A DNA stretch of 64,000 nucleotides from JAVBTR01 sp031556065 (lineage in GTDB: Bacteria > Bacillota > Clostridia > Christensenellales > Aristaeellaceae). A model generated the notes under the pieces. That model ran no database searches. It was given only the letters and a program-made list of their open reading frames with translations, and was not told where the DNA came from. How positions within the stretch are numbered: position 1 is the stretch's first letter; each line of letters begins with the position of its first letter. Of this stretch, positions 17,524 through 25,911 are shown piece by piece. The translations under genes were made by a program, and so were the position numbers. The stretch is taken from the NCBI GenBank assembly GCA_031556065.1, contig JAVBTR010000018.1:47210-111209 (forward strand). Reading direction: 5' to 3'.

Positions 17524-17865
17524 ATAGCTTACCCCCATGTCCATGCCTGCCGCCGCACATAGGCCCTGTTTTCTGTCTATGTTTCCATACTAGCCAAGTT
17601 TGCTTACTGTGTCAAGCTGTAATCTCAGCCAATATTTCCCGACATTCACTTTGAACAATGAGACGGCAGGCTGTTACAAGCGCAAAACAAGCTCTTCATA
17701 CTTTTAACTGATTATGCTATAATCGAAGTAAAACTGATTCTGATGAAAAAAGGATTTGCATTCGGTACAGAAAAACCAATTGTCAATCAGATGAAGCACA
17801 AAATACACGATCAATGAGACTTTTAACCCAATGCTGAAAAAAAGCAATATGAAAGGTTGAGGACT
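17524..17865. other. Intergenic region between divergent regulator and Mrr genes
   Basis: No gene is visible here on either strand. The only recognisable element is a sigma-A-type promoter at 17695-17723 facing the Mrr gene. The part nearest the response regulator shows no strong palindrome or hairpin. Confidence 0.5.
17695..17723 (+). promoter_or_regulatory. Sigma-A-type promoter for the Mrr gene
   Basis: TTCATA (17695-17700) and TATAAT (17718-17723) are spaced by exactly 17 bases, and the -10 box carries a TGC extension. The Mrr start codon at 17866 would give a leader of about 135 bases. Confidence 0.6.
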
Positions 17866-18894
17866 ATGGCGCTATGGCTTTGCCGGGCAGGCAAAATGGG
17901 TGAATATGAAACCAAATTTATTGAGGATAAGAAGATATACTGCACTTGGAGCAATTTGGATTGGGATATGTCCGCTGTGGCTGACCGCGACGCTTTCAAG
18001 GAGAAGCTGCGCGAGACATATCCAGAGGAAAATGCTAATACTATCCGAAATTGGGCGGGACAGCTTTGGGCTTTTTCACATGGTATCAAAACTGGCGATT
18101 GGGTGATGGTGCCCAGCAAAATCAAGCAAGCGGTACATCTTGCCGAAGTGAAGACAGATTATCAGTTTGATGCCAGCGCAAGCGAGCCCTACCAGCATAC
18201 CCATGAGGTAAAATGGTTAAAAGAGATTCCCCGTGTAGATTTCGACCAAGACCTGCTCTATTCTATCGGCGCATTTATGACGGTATGCCAGATCGCCCGC
18301 AACGATGCGCAGCGGCGTGTTCATGCAATGGTGGAAGGCGCATCTTCCCCTGCCTCCAGGCAGCAGATGCCAGCCGCGCCCGTTGATGACGATATGCTGG
18401 ATATAACCGATATCGACCTTGAGGACAATGCCTTACAAGAAATCGCCGATAAAATCATCCGCCGATATGCAGGCCATGGTTTGGCGAAAATTGTCGCGGC
18501 CATTTTGGAAGCGAAAGGATTTACCACCTATATCAGCTCGCCGGGCCCAGACAATGGCGTAGATATCCTGGCCTCCCAGGGCTCCCTCGGTTTTGACCCG
18601 CCCCGCATCTGCGTTCAAGTAAAAAGTGGCGACACCCCACTCGACCGCGCCACGCACGATCAGCTTATCGGCGCAATGAGCAACCACAAAGCCGATTATG
18701 GTATGTTGGTATCCTGGGGTGGTTTCAAAAACTCCATCAAAAAAGAAGAGGCCAATCATTTCTTTAAGATTCGGCTCTGGACCCACAAGGAGGTTGTGCA
18801 GGAATTTTTGAAACATTATGAGGCCATGCCAGAAGATATCCGGGAAGCAATTCCACTGAAACGAATTTGGATTATGGACAAGCGAACTGACTGA
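17866..18894 (+). CDS. Mrr-type restriction endonuclease
   Basis: A probable modification-dependent (type IV) restriction enzyme of 342 residues. The C-terminal Mrr_cat fold shows the PD-(D/E)xK pattern: IVAAILEAKGFTTYI, then SPGPDNGVDILA (aspartate), then RICVQVKSGD (QVK). The N-terminal 150 residues (MALWLCRAGKMGEYE, GQLWAFSHGIKTGDWVMVPS) resemble the sensor region of stand-alone Mrr proteins, which may read modified bases. I start at ATG 17866 with AAAGG nine bases upstream. No methyltransferase, specificity subunit or other defence gene is adjacent, so it is a solitary enzyme between two regulator pairs. Confidence 0.87.
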   Translation: MALWLCRAGKMGEYETKFIEDKKIYCTWSNLDWDMSAVADRDAFKEKLRETYPEENANTIRNWAGQLWAFSHGIKTGDWVMVPSKIKQAVHLAEVKTDYQFDASASEPYQHTHEVKWLKEIPRVDFDQDLLYSIGAFMTVCQIARNDAQRRVHAMVEGASSPASRQQMPAAPVDDDMLDITDIDLEDNALQEIADKIIRRYAGHGLAKIVAAILEAKGFTTYISSPGPDNGVDILASQGSLGFDPPRICVQVKSGDTPLDRATHDQLIGAMSNHKADYGMLVSWGGFKNSIKKEEANHFFKIRLWTHKEVVQEFLKHYEAMPEDIREAIPLKRIWIMDKRTD

Positions 18895-18954
18895 GGACGA
18901 TAGTGCCTTTGCCTTTTGCTTATCTAACAAAGAAGGCATATCACACTTCACCGT

Positions 18955-20796
18955 TCATTGCAGCGAACCTGAATGGCCCTTTTTCAATAGAATCACATAT
19001 TCCACGCGGTTGAGGGAAAAGGGGGTGGTGCTGAAATGGAGGGTTACATTATCGGCGCCAAAGAACGCCCGCAAGCGCAAATAGCTGTTTCGAAGCCCGA
19101 TATTATAAATTGATGGGTCTTTTTCGTTTAGATTCACCGCTGCTTTTGCCCGCTGGATATCGATCCCTGCGCCATTATCCTCCACTGCAAGGCTGATGCT
19201 GTCCTTCGTTTGGAAGGTGCAGCTGATATATATTTCCCGGGGCCGGTGAGGATCGGTAAACACATCCGGTGAAAAGCCATGCTTAATGGAGTTTTCGGCC
19301 AAAGGCTGAAGGACCATTTTAGGGATTTGCAGTTGTGCAAGCTCCCCATCGATATAGCTGGAAAAGGCAATTGAACCATTCATGCGCTGGCCCATGATAT
19401 TCAAATATTGTTCAACCCGGGTGACCTCTTCCTTGATGGAAAGCGCATCCCCTTCATGGCCGAACCCCAGGCGCAGGAAGGTGGCCAGGCTTTCCACCAT
19501 GCCGCTGGAGCCTTCTATGTTATGATTGAGGATCTCCCACCTAATGCAATCCAGAGTGTTATAAATAAAATGGGGGTTGATTTGCTGGGTCAGCATGCGT
19601 ATTTCGGCCTGGGAGCGCTTACGTTCCTCTTCCTTGATGGTCTGCATCTGGGCATCAATGGTGCCACGCATATTAGCCACAGCCATGCCTAACACCCCAA
19701 TTTCATCGTTATACCGTGGCACAAAGGTTTCTTTAGATTCTTTTTCTTTGCCGATTGCGCGAATGGAGCCTACCAATTTCATAAGTGGGCGGGTCAACTG
19801 CCGTGTCATGGCGGCGCTGAGCAGTATGGCCGCCAGAATCGTGATCATCGCGGACAAATAGATCAGCTTTATAATCGTTTCATAGCCGGACAGCAATTCT
19901 TGCTTGCTGGTAATATGCACGATCCTCAGGCCCGTTAGCAGCTCTGGGCCAATGTGAACCAGGAAGGCTTTGCGATCCAGTGCAATTTCCCCCTGCTCTT
20001 GCAAGGCAAGCGCCTGGGTTTGAAATTCTTCATCCGCCGCAACGCTGAAAAAATGAGCGGAACCGATCATGGACAGCGGGCGGAGACTGGCATCAGCCAG
20101 GTAGGTGATAGATAAAGTGTCTTCATCGTTGGATTGCAAAAGGGAGGTAAGTTTGCTGTAATCAAGAAATACAAACAAGCGAAACGTCAAATTTTCCTTG
20201 CCGTTTACCAAACGGGGAATATAGGCATCCACCCCTTTTCGGTACCCAAAGGAAAAAGAAACCGCCAGAATATCCTTTTGCGGGGTCACATAAGGGGTTG
20301 CGCGAGCGGAAATCCAGGTAATAATCTCATCCCCGTGGTCTTCCCACATGTCAACGGAGCGGCATTCCCTGCGCAAACGGATGTTTTTATTGCTAAAATA
20401 TTCCCCCTGAGAAGTAATAAGCAGGATTGCATCGATGAGGCTATTGGTGCGGGCCAAGCGGTTTAGGCTATCTGCTGTATCCGCCAGCATATTTGCCGTA
20501 AGGGGACCTCCATTTGATGCTGTTTGGAACAATTGCTCGAGCTCATCCGTTTCCATAGTAGAAAACACGTTGGTATATAGGGTGGACACACTGTCTGAAA
20601 CAGTGGTAGAGGCAGCCTCCACCTTTATTTGGGCGGAGGATTGGGCCACCGCCATATGATCGCGGTAAGAAACAGCATAAAAAACATAGCTGGTTACCAC
20701 CGTGGCCAGCAGGGAAATCGCCAGCATGCAAATAACGATCTTGGTTCGAATGGAGCGATTCATGAATAAGCCAATCCACCACTGCTTGTTCATCAT
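18955..20796 (-). CDS. Sensor histidine kinase, YesM type
   Basis: Membrane sensor kinase of 613 residues. The first membrane segment is at about residues 20-40 (IVICMLAISLLATVVTSYVF) and the second near 300-330 (LIYLSAMITILAAILLSAAM). They flank a large extracellular dCache-like sensing region (inferred from length). A HAMP region follows. The phospho-acceptor is His409 in QQINPHFIYNTLDC, and ATP-binding motifs are LQPLAENSIKHG and VEDNGAGI. It overlaps the response regulator stop by 4 bases. The pair is divergent from the importer operon starting at 22632, its probable target. Confidence 0.93.
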   Translation of the reverse strand: MMNKQWWIGLFMNRSIRTKIVICMLAISLLATVVTSYVFYAVSYRDHMAVAQSSAQIKVEAASTTVSDSVSTLYTNVFSTMETDELEQLFQTASNGGPLTANMLADTADSLNRLARTNSLIDAILLITSQGEYFSNKNIRLRRECRSVDMWEDHGDEIITWISARATPYVTPQKDILAVSFSFGYRKGVDAYIPRLVNGKENLTFRLFVFLDYSKLTSLLQSNDEDTLSITYLADASLRPLSMIGSAHFFSVAADEEFQTQALALQEQGEIALDRKAFLVHIGPELLTGLRIVHITSKQELLSGYETIIKLIYLSAMITILAAILLSAAMTRQLTRPLMKLVGSIRAIGKEKESKETFVPRYNDEIGVLGMAVANMRGTIDAQMQTIKEEERKRSQAEIRMLTQQINPHFIYNTLDCIRWEILNHNIEGSSGMVESLATFLRLGFGHEGDALSIKEEVTRVEQYLNIMGQRMNGSIAFSSYIDGELAQLQIPKMVLQPLAENSIKHGFSPDVFTDPHRPREIYISCTFQTKDSISLAVEDNGAGIDIQRAKAAVNLNEKDPSIYNIGLRNSYLRLRAFFGADNVTLHFSTTPFSLNRVEYVILLKKGHSGSLQ

Positions 20797-22382
20797 TTCT
20801 TTTTCTGCCCTTCATCGGTTGGATGCCTGTACACCTGGGAAGGGCGCAGGCCTGTTTGCTTTTTGAAAGCCCGGGTAAAAGCCCGGTAATCCTCATATCC
20901 CAGCAGATCAGACACATCGGCAATGCTTCTGTGCTCCATTAAAAGCAGCTCTTTGGCCTTTTCCATTTTTCTGATAAGCAAATAATCCCGAAAAGACTGC
21001 CCCGTGTAGTTTTTAAAAAGCGCCGCAAGATAGCTTTCACTTAGATGCACATGGCGCGCCACATCACTTAAAAGCAGCTTTTGCAATAGATTTTGCTCAA
21101 TATAAGCCTTGGCCTTTTCCACAATGGGCGCATGCTTATAAATCCCCCCCGCGGCGATATCCTTGGCAAAACCCCATACTGTATTGTAAAGCCAGCCCCG
21201 CAGGGCGTTAAGGGATAATTGGGCATGCAACTGGGCATAAACATCCGCTGGCGGCTGGCTGGCATCTTCTTTTAAAAAGGGCAGCAGACGCTGTTTTACA
21301 TCCATAATTAAATAGGAGCACATGCCCATAATATAGCTGGGCGGGGGCATAGCCACATAGAAAAGCGATTGCATAAACAAATCGATCTGTGCCCGTATCT
21401 CCCCCTCGCTGCCCATTAAGGCAGCTTCCGCCAATTCAACCGTGTTCAGCCGCCTGGTATAGCCCTCCTGAAGGGGGGTATGGTCGATGGCGGAGGCGTC
21501 GTAAATCCCGTCGGGCAATTCATAAAGGCGATAGGGCAGCGCGTTAACAGCATCCCGAAGGGATAGGGGCAACTGCATCAAGGTAGGTGCGTAGGTTCCA
21601 AGGGCCGCCACAACGGTGATTCCCTCTTTTCGAAGGCTTGCGATATATTCCCGCAGAAGTTTTTTCAAATTATCCGCTGCGCCAGCGCTTTGGGCAGCAT
21701 GGACGGCAAGATAGAACTGAGTTGCTTCCTTTCGGAACACCACATTGGGGCAGTTGAAAAAAACCTCCGCCAATATGCCCAGTGCCATTTCATGGGCATT
21801 AACCGGACAATCCACCACGATCACGCACACATCTTCAAAGGCCAAAGGTGAAGAGAGGGCCTTTAACAAGTTTCTCACTTCCCGGACATCCGACTGCCTG
21901 CCTCCGGCGATATCCCCGATTAGCTGTCCCAGGAGCCCCTCCTCATTCCCATGGGAATGCTCCTCCCCCGGATGAACCGCCCTGCTGTCGATTATTTTAA
22001 GGCGTTTATCCATTTCCTTTTTAACCGTGTTCATAAGCTCCTGTTTATTGATGGGCTTTAATAAATAAGCCGTCACGCCCAAAAGAATAGCGCGCTGGGC
22101 GTATGCAAAATCCTCATAACCGCTTAGAATGATAAAGGCGGTTTCTATTCCCCGCTCCAGTGCCTTTTCAATCATGGACAAGCCATCGCAGTGCGGCATG
22201 CAAATATCCACAATGGCAATGTCCGGCTTCAGCGCTTCCAGCGCTCGCAATGCCGCTTCACCATCCGTTTCCTTTGCAACCACCGTCACGCCAATGGTTT
22301 CCCAAGGGATGCTGTTCGCCAGTCCTCTGAGAATCATCGCCTCATCATCGGCGATCAACAGCGTAAATGGCATATCACTCAT
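20793..22382 (-). CDS. Response regulator with AraC-type DNA-binding domain, YesN type
   Basis: Regulator of 529 residues. The receiver is LLIADDEAMILRGLANSIPW with phosphorylated Asp59 in IVDICMPHCDG and the lysine in YLLKPINK. A long middle region of about 280 residues of unknown fold follows. The C-terminal AraC domain reads LLSDVARHVHLSESYLAALF and SIADVSDLLGYEDYRAFTRA, ending TGLRPSQVYR. The start is ATG 22382, since GTGGAGG directly precedes it; an earlier GTG would lie on that site. A TATAAT box on the minus strand at 22423-22418 is a plausible -10. Confidence 0.93.
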   Translation of the reverse strand: MSDMPFTLLIADDEAMILRGLANSIPWETIGVTVVAKETDGEAALRALEALKPDIAIVDICMPHCDGLSMIEKALERGIETAFIILSGYEDFAYAQRAILLGVTAYLLKPINKQELMNTVKKEMDKRLKIIDSRAVHPGEEHSHGNEEGLLGQLIGDIAGGRQSDVREVRNLLKALSSPLAFEDVCVIVVDCPVNAHEMALGILAEVFFNCPNVVFRKEATQFYLAVHAAQSAGAADNLKKLLREYIASLRKEGITVVAALGTYAPTLMQLPLSLRDAVNALPYRLYELPDGIYDASAIDHTPLQEGYTRRLNTVELAEAALMGSEGEIRAQIDLFMQSLFYVAMPPPSYIMGMCSYLIMDVKQRLLPFLKEDASQPPADVYAQLHAQLSLNALRGWLYNTVWGFAKDIAAGGIYKHAPIVEKAKAYIEQNLLQKLLLSDVARHVHLSESYLAALFKNYTGQSFRDYLLIRKMEKAKELLLMEHRSIADVSDLLGYEDYRAFTRAFKKQTGLRPSQVYRHPTDEGQKKK

Positions 22383-22445
22383 GCTATCCTCCACTATTAA
22401 CGTATATTCCTATCCTTATTATACCCACAAGAACTGTTGCTTGTG

Positions 22446-22593
22446 CAATGAAAAATGTTGTATTTTCCATTCATTGTGCCCATTTTGCCCTTTAAAAAGC
22501 GCTCTGGCATCCGCTTAGTCGGCTATTTTCTGGGAAAAGGATACATTTCGCTCTTCCTTTACGCTTTTTTTGTGGGAAAAGGCGTGCGATAAT
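22446..22593. promoter_or_regulatory. Divergent control region with inverted repeat and extended -10
   Basis: Between the regulator gene (minus) and the importer (plus), CAATGAA (22446-22452) is repeated inverted as TTCATTG (22470-22476) around an AT-rich centre. TGCGATAAT, an extended -10 box, ends at 22593, 38 bases before the binding protein start; no good -35 is visible. This fits an activator-dependent promoter, with the inverted repeat as a candidate site for the response regulator. Confidence 0.4.
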
Positions 22594-22631
22594 AGGATCA
22601 CGTAAAAATAGAATGAAGGAGGCTTCCTACC

Positions 22632-23990
22632 ATGGCAAAGCGTATCATCGCACTTGTACTGATGGCAACCTTGTTCCTGGGCCTGTGTTCCTTTTCAGCG
22701 TCCGCCGAAGAAGGAAAAACTGTTGTAACCTGGTGGTCAGGCAATGGCCATTGCCTGGAGTACGACCAAATGAAGGTGGCGGAGTTTAATGAAACCAACA
22801 CCGATAACATCTTCATCAATTTCGTCTACCAGGCTGAAAGCACCGAAACCATGCTTTCCCTGGCCATCCAATCGGGCCAGGCCCCGGACATCATCGGCGG
22901 TGCCAGCTCCAGTTCCGCCTATGATTTGCAGACCTACATCAACAACGGCTACATTCAATCCCTCTCCCCCTTTATCACCGATGAATTTGCCGCCGCCACC
23001 AACTGCATGAACCTGAAATATCAGGGCATCAACACCTGGGGCGATGACATCTACTGGGTCCCCACCTCCCTGCGCGGCTCGGTTCGCTTGATTTATAACA
23101 AGGAGCTGTTTGAAGCCGCCAATGTGAAGATTCCCGCCACCTTGGACGAAGTGGTTGCTGCTGCCGATGCCATCACCCAATATGGGAAAGGCACCTACTA
23201 TGGCACCATTATGTGTGGCGCTTCTTCCCCATGGGAGCGCATGTGCCGGGCCATCGCTGAAAAAAGCGGTGTTCTGCCTTACGATTATGCCAACGGCGTG
23301 TTCGATTTCACAGGCTATAAGCCCGTTATCGAAGCCTTCCGCAAGATCGTCGCCAATGGCTCCTTCTTCCCCGGTACCGACAGCATGAAGGTAGACGTCA
23401 TGCGTGCTAACTTCGCTGAAGGCCTTGTAGGGTTCTATGGCAATGCTGCACAGGAAGTGGGCGTATTGCTTACCCAGTTCCCCACCAAAATGGAATGGGG
23501 CGCTGCTGAGCTTCCTACGGTGGATGGTGAAGTCAAGGGCGCGGTAGGCTATGTGATCAATCATGGCTACCAGATGGTTTCCACCAGCAAAGACCCCGAA
23601 GCCACCTTCAAAGTCATCTCCTGGCTGTCCAGCGAAGCCTATCTTCGCGATTTCTATTTGAAAGGCTACGGCCAGCCTATCACTGAATACTGGATCGATG
23701 AAATGGCCAATGAAGACCTAGGCCCCATCTCCCAGTTCGCGCTAACCGAGTATGATTCCATTTATCCTAAAATTCCCGCCGTCACGCCCGAAGGCGATTT
23801 CTATGAAACAGCTCTTTGGAACCTTATCTGGAGCAAGGACGACATCGATACCGCCCTTAAAGCGCTGACCGATTCGTACAATTACGCTTATGACAGGGAA
23901 GTGTCAATGGGCAAGCTCCAGCGGCTCACTGTTCCCAACTTCGATATCATGAATCCTGGCGCAGGTGAACTGGTCTACACCGGTAAATAG
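22632..23990 (+). CDS. Extracellular solute-binding protein, family 1
   Basis: Sugar-binding component of 452 residues. The signal peptide is MAKRIIALVLMATLFLGL with cleavage after SASA (residue 25). A cysteine at residue 19 is not in a lipobox context (LGLC). The mature protein starts EEGKTVVTWWSGNGHCLEYD and shows LSLAIQSGQAPDIIGG and VPTSLRGSVRLIYNKELFEA, typical of family 1 (MalE/UgpB) binding proteins. AAGGAGG precedes the start. It is first in an operon with two permeases, a large uncharacterised protein and a PIG-L deacetylase. Confidence 0.92.
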   Translation: MAKRIIALVLMATLFLGLCSFSASAEEGKTVVTWWSGNGHCLEYDQMKVAEFNETNTDNIFINFVYQAESTETMLSLAIQSGQAPDIIGGASSSSAYDLQTYINNGYIQSLSPFITDEFAAATNCMNLKYQGINTWGDDIYWVPTSLRGSVRLIYNKELFEAANVKIPATLDEVVAAADAITQYGKGTYYGTIMCGASSPWERMCRAIAEKSGVLPYDYANGVFDFTGYKPVIEAFRKIVANGSFFPGTDSMKVDVMRANFAEGLVGFYGNAAQEVGVLLTQFPTKMEWGAAELPTVDGEVKGAVGYVINHGYQMVSTSKDPEATFKVISWLSSEAYLRDFYLKGYGQPITEYWIDEMANEDLGPISQFALTEYDSIYPKIPAVTPEGDFYETALWNLIWSKDDIDTALKALTDSYNYAYDREVSMGKLQRLTVPNFDIMNPGAGELVYTGK

Positions 23991-24010
23991 TTAAAACCTT
24001 ATCATACAAC

Positions 24011-24044
24011 GGGAACCGTCGCATGCTTCCACGCGGCGGTTCCC
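24011..24044 (+). terminator. Intercistronic hairpin after the binding-protein gene
   Basis: GGGAACCGTCGC (24011-24022) pairs with GCGGCGGTTCCC (24033-24044) over 12 positions with one G-U, around a 10-base loop. No U-run follows, so it is more likely an mRNA-stabilising or partial-termination hairpin. Such a hairpin would raise binding protein over permease levels. Confidence 0.65.
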
Positions 24045-24067
24045 GACTAGGAAGGAGCGAAAGGCTC

Positions 24068-25024
24068 ATGATGCTGGGGAAGGAAAAACGCACCGTATCC
24101 TCCCTTACTTTTCAAGAACGGCTTCGGACAAAGCTCTATAACGGCGACATCACCGTATGGTTCATGATCCTGCCAACCATTATCCTCTTTTGCGCCACAG
24201 CGCTTTACCCGTTTATCTGGATTTTTCGCTACGTGCTTTACGATTACAATGGTTTTCAGGCCTACTATGTGGGCTTTTACAATTTTCAGCGTCTGTTTCG
24301 GGATGTAGCCTATTGGAACAGCGTTTTACACACCTTTGAATATGCGGCCCTTAAGCTGGCTATTATTTTGCCCATCGCCATCGGTTCCGCCGTACTGCTT
24401 AGCAAAGCCCTTAAGGGCACCAACTTTTTCCGGGTGGTGTACTTTTTGCCAACCGTTATCAGCGCGGTTATATACGGCTTGATCTGGTACTTTATCTACA
24501 GCGCTTACAACGGCCCCCTTAACGCCGCCTTAAAAAGCATGGGCATTATATCCCACATGGTGGAGTGGCTGGGCTCCTCTCAAACAGCGATGATCTCCAT
24601 TGTCATTGTAGCGGTTTGGGGCGGTTTTGGCAACTACATGATATTGCTGGTAGCAGGCCTGCAAAGCATTCCCACAGATTTGTATGAAAGCGCAAAAATC
24701 GATGGCGCCAACAGCTGGCAAAACTTCCGTTTTGTTACATTGCCCATGCTGGGCCCAGTTTTGAAGGTGGTATTGATGCTGGCCATTACCAGCGCTCTGA
24801 AGGATTACGAGGTTATCATGGTCATGACAGGCGGCGGCCCCCAGGGACGCACCAATGTTATGTTCCTTTATATTTATTATCTGATCTTTGGCGATCCTAA
24901 ATCCCTTAACATGCGCTACCAAATTGGCTACGGCGCTACGGCCGGGCTGGTGTCCGCGGTGATCGTGGGCATTGTGACGGTTATTTATCTTCGCATGAGT
25001 AAACGTATGGATGATATTTATTGA
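24068..25024 (+). CDS. Sugar ABC transporter permease, MalF/UgpA type
   Basis: Membrane permease of 318 residues. It has a hydrophilic N-terminus, then membrane segments such as MILPTIILFCATALYPFIWI, and the EAA loop LYESAKIDGANSWQNFRFVT. The phrase VIMVMTGGGP is a well-known motif of MalF-type sugar permeases. I start at ATG 24068; an earlier ATG at 24023 lies in the loop of the intercistronic hairpin. The stop overlaps the ribosome-binding region of the next gene. It pairs with the MalG-type permease downstream. Confidence 0.93.
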   Translation: MMLGKEKRTVSSLTFQERLRTKLYNGDITVWFMILPTIILFCATALYPFIWIFRYVLYDYNGFQAYYVGFYNFQRLFRDVAYWNSVLHTFEYAALKLAIILPIAIGSAVLLSKALKGTNFFRVVYFLPTVISAVIYGLIWYFIYSAYNGPLNAALKSMGIISHMVEWLGSSQTAMISIVIVAVWGGFGNYMILLVAGLQSIPTDLYESAKIDGANSWQNFRFVTLPMLGPVLKVVLMLAITSALKDYEVIMVMTGGGPQGRTNVMFLYIYYLIFGDPKSLNMRYQIGYGATAGLVSAVIVGIVTVIYLRMSKRMDDIY

Positions 25025-25040
25025 AAGGAGGCCGCAGCAT

Positions 25041-25895
25041 ATGAATACCAAGCAAAAGCAGCTTATCGCCAACATCTTCCAATATCTGTTTCTTTTGCTC
25101 CTGGCAGCTTTTATTCTTTATCCCCTGCTGTATGTGGTGCTGGGCTCCTTTAAGGAAAACCAGGAGCTTTTGCTGGGAGGAAGTAACCTGATCCCCAAGA
25201 AATTTGTCGTGCAAAACTACATCGACGCCTGGAACGGCGCTAACTTTTCCCAATATACCTTCAACAGTATTTTTCTGAGCTTCTTTGTTATGCTGGGGGT
25301 CGTTATCGTCTCCTCCATGGCAGGCTATTGCTTTGCCCGTAAAAAATTCCCCGGCAAGAACCTGATCTATGGTACTCTGATCGCGTTCATGTTTGTCAGC
25401 ATCGGCAGCGTATCCCTTCGCCCGCTGTTTGAGGTGGCCATGTCCGTTAATATGCATAAATCTCTCTGGGGCGTTATTTTCATTACCATCGGCACCACCC
25501 AATCATCCAACATCTTTCTGGTTCGCGGGTACATTAACTCCATTCCCAAAGAGGTGGATGAAGCCGCCTATATTGATGGCTGCTCTTTCTTCAGCATCTA
25601 CTGGCGCATTTTGATGCCGCTGATGGTGCCCATATTGGCCACCATTTCCCTTCTAGCGTTCCGCGCAGGTTGGAATCAGTACATGCTGCCCTACGTTTTC
25701 ACCATGTCCAACCCCAGCCTGCGGCCACTGACCGTTGGGGTGGTGCAATTGCAAAACAGCCTGGATGGCGCTGCCGCCAATTGGAATATCATGTTTGCAG
25801 GCGCCTCCATGGCCATCGTGCCTATTGTGACGCTTTATGCCTTCACAAGCCGCTATTTCATTTCAGGCTTGACCAGCGGCGCTGTAAAGGGATAA
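25041..25895 (+). CDS. Sugar ABC transporter permease, MalG type
   Basis: Membrane permease of 284 residues with about six hydrophobic segments (LFLLLLAAFILYPLLYVVLG near the start). The EAA loop is KEVDEAAYIDGCSFFSIYWR, with Cys-Ser replacing the usual Ala-Ser or Ala-Asn. The C-terminus FISGLTSGAVKG is typical. The start ATG 25041 follows AAAGGAGG by 9 bases and is 16 bases after the upstream stop. It completes the importer with the MalF-type partner. Confidence 0.93.
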   Translation: MNTKQKQLIANIFQYLFLLLLAAFILYPLLYVVLGSFKENQELLLGGSNLIPKKFVVQNYIDAWNGANFSQYTFNSIFLSFFVMLGVVIVSSMAGYCFARKKFPGKNLIYGTLIAFMFVSIGSVSLRPLFEVAMSVNMHKSLWGVIFITIGTTQSSNIFLVRGYINSIPKEVDEAAYIDGCSFFSIYWRILMPLMVPILATISLLAFRAGWNQYMLPYVFTMSNPSLRPLTVGVVQLQNSLDGAAANWNIMFAGASMAIVPIVTLYAFTSRYFISGLTSGAVKG

Positions 25896-25911
25896 CGAAA
25901 GGAGCTCATCC

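Noticed and set aside
18895..18954. Terminator between the Mrr gene and the second kinase gene
   Set aside because: TGCCTT/AAGGCA can pair, but only over six bases with a long loop, so I do not list it.
22737..23564. 275-codon frame antisense to the binding protein gene
   Set aside because: It lies entirely opposite a well-supported gene, has no ribosome binding site and no recognisable motifs.
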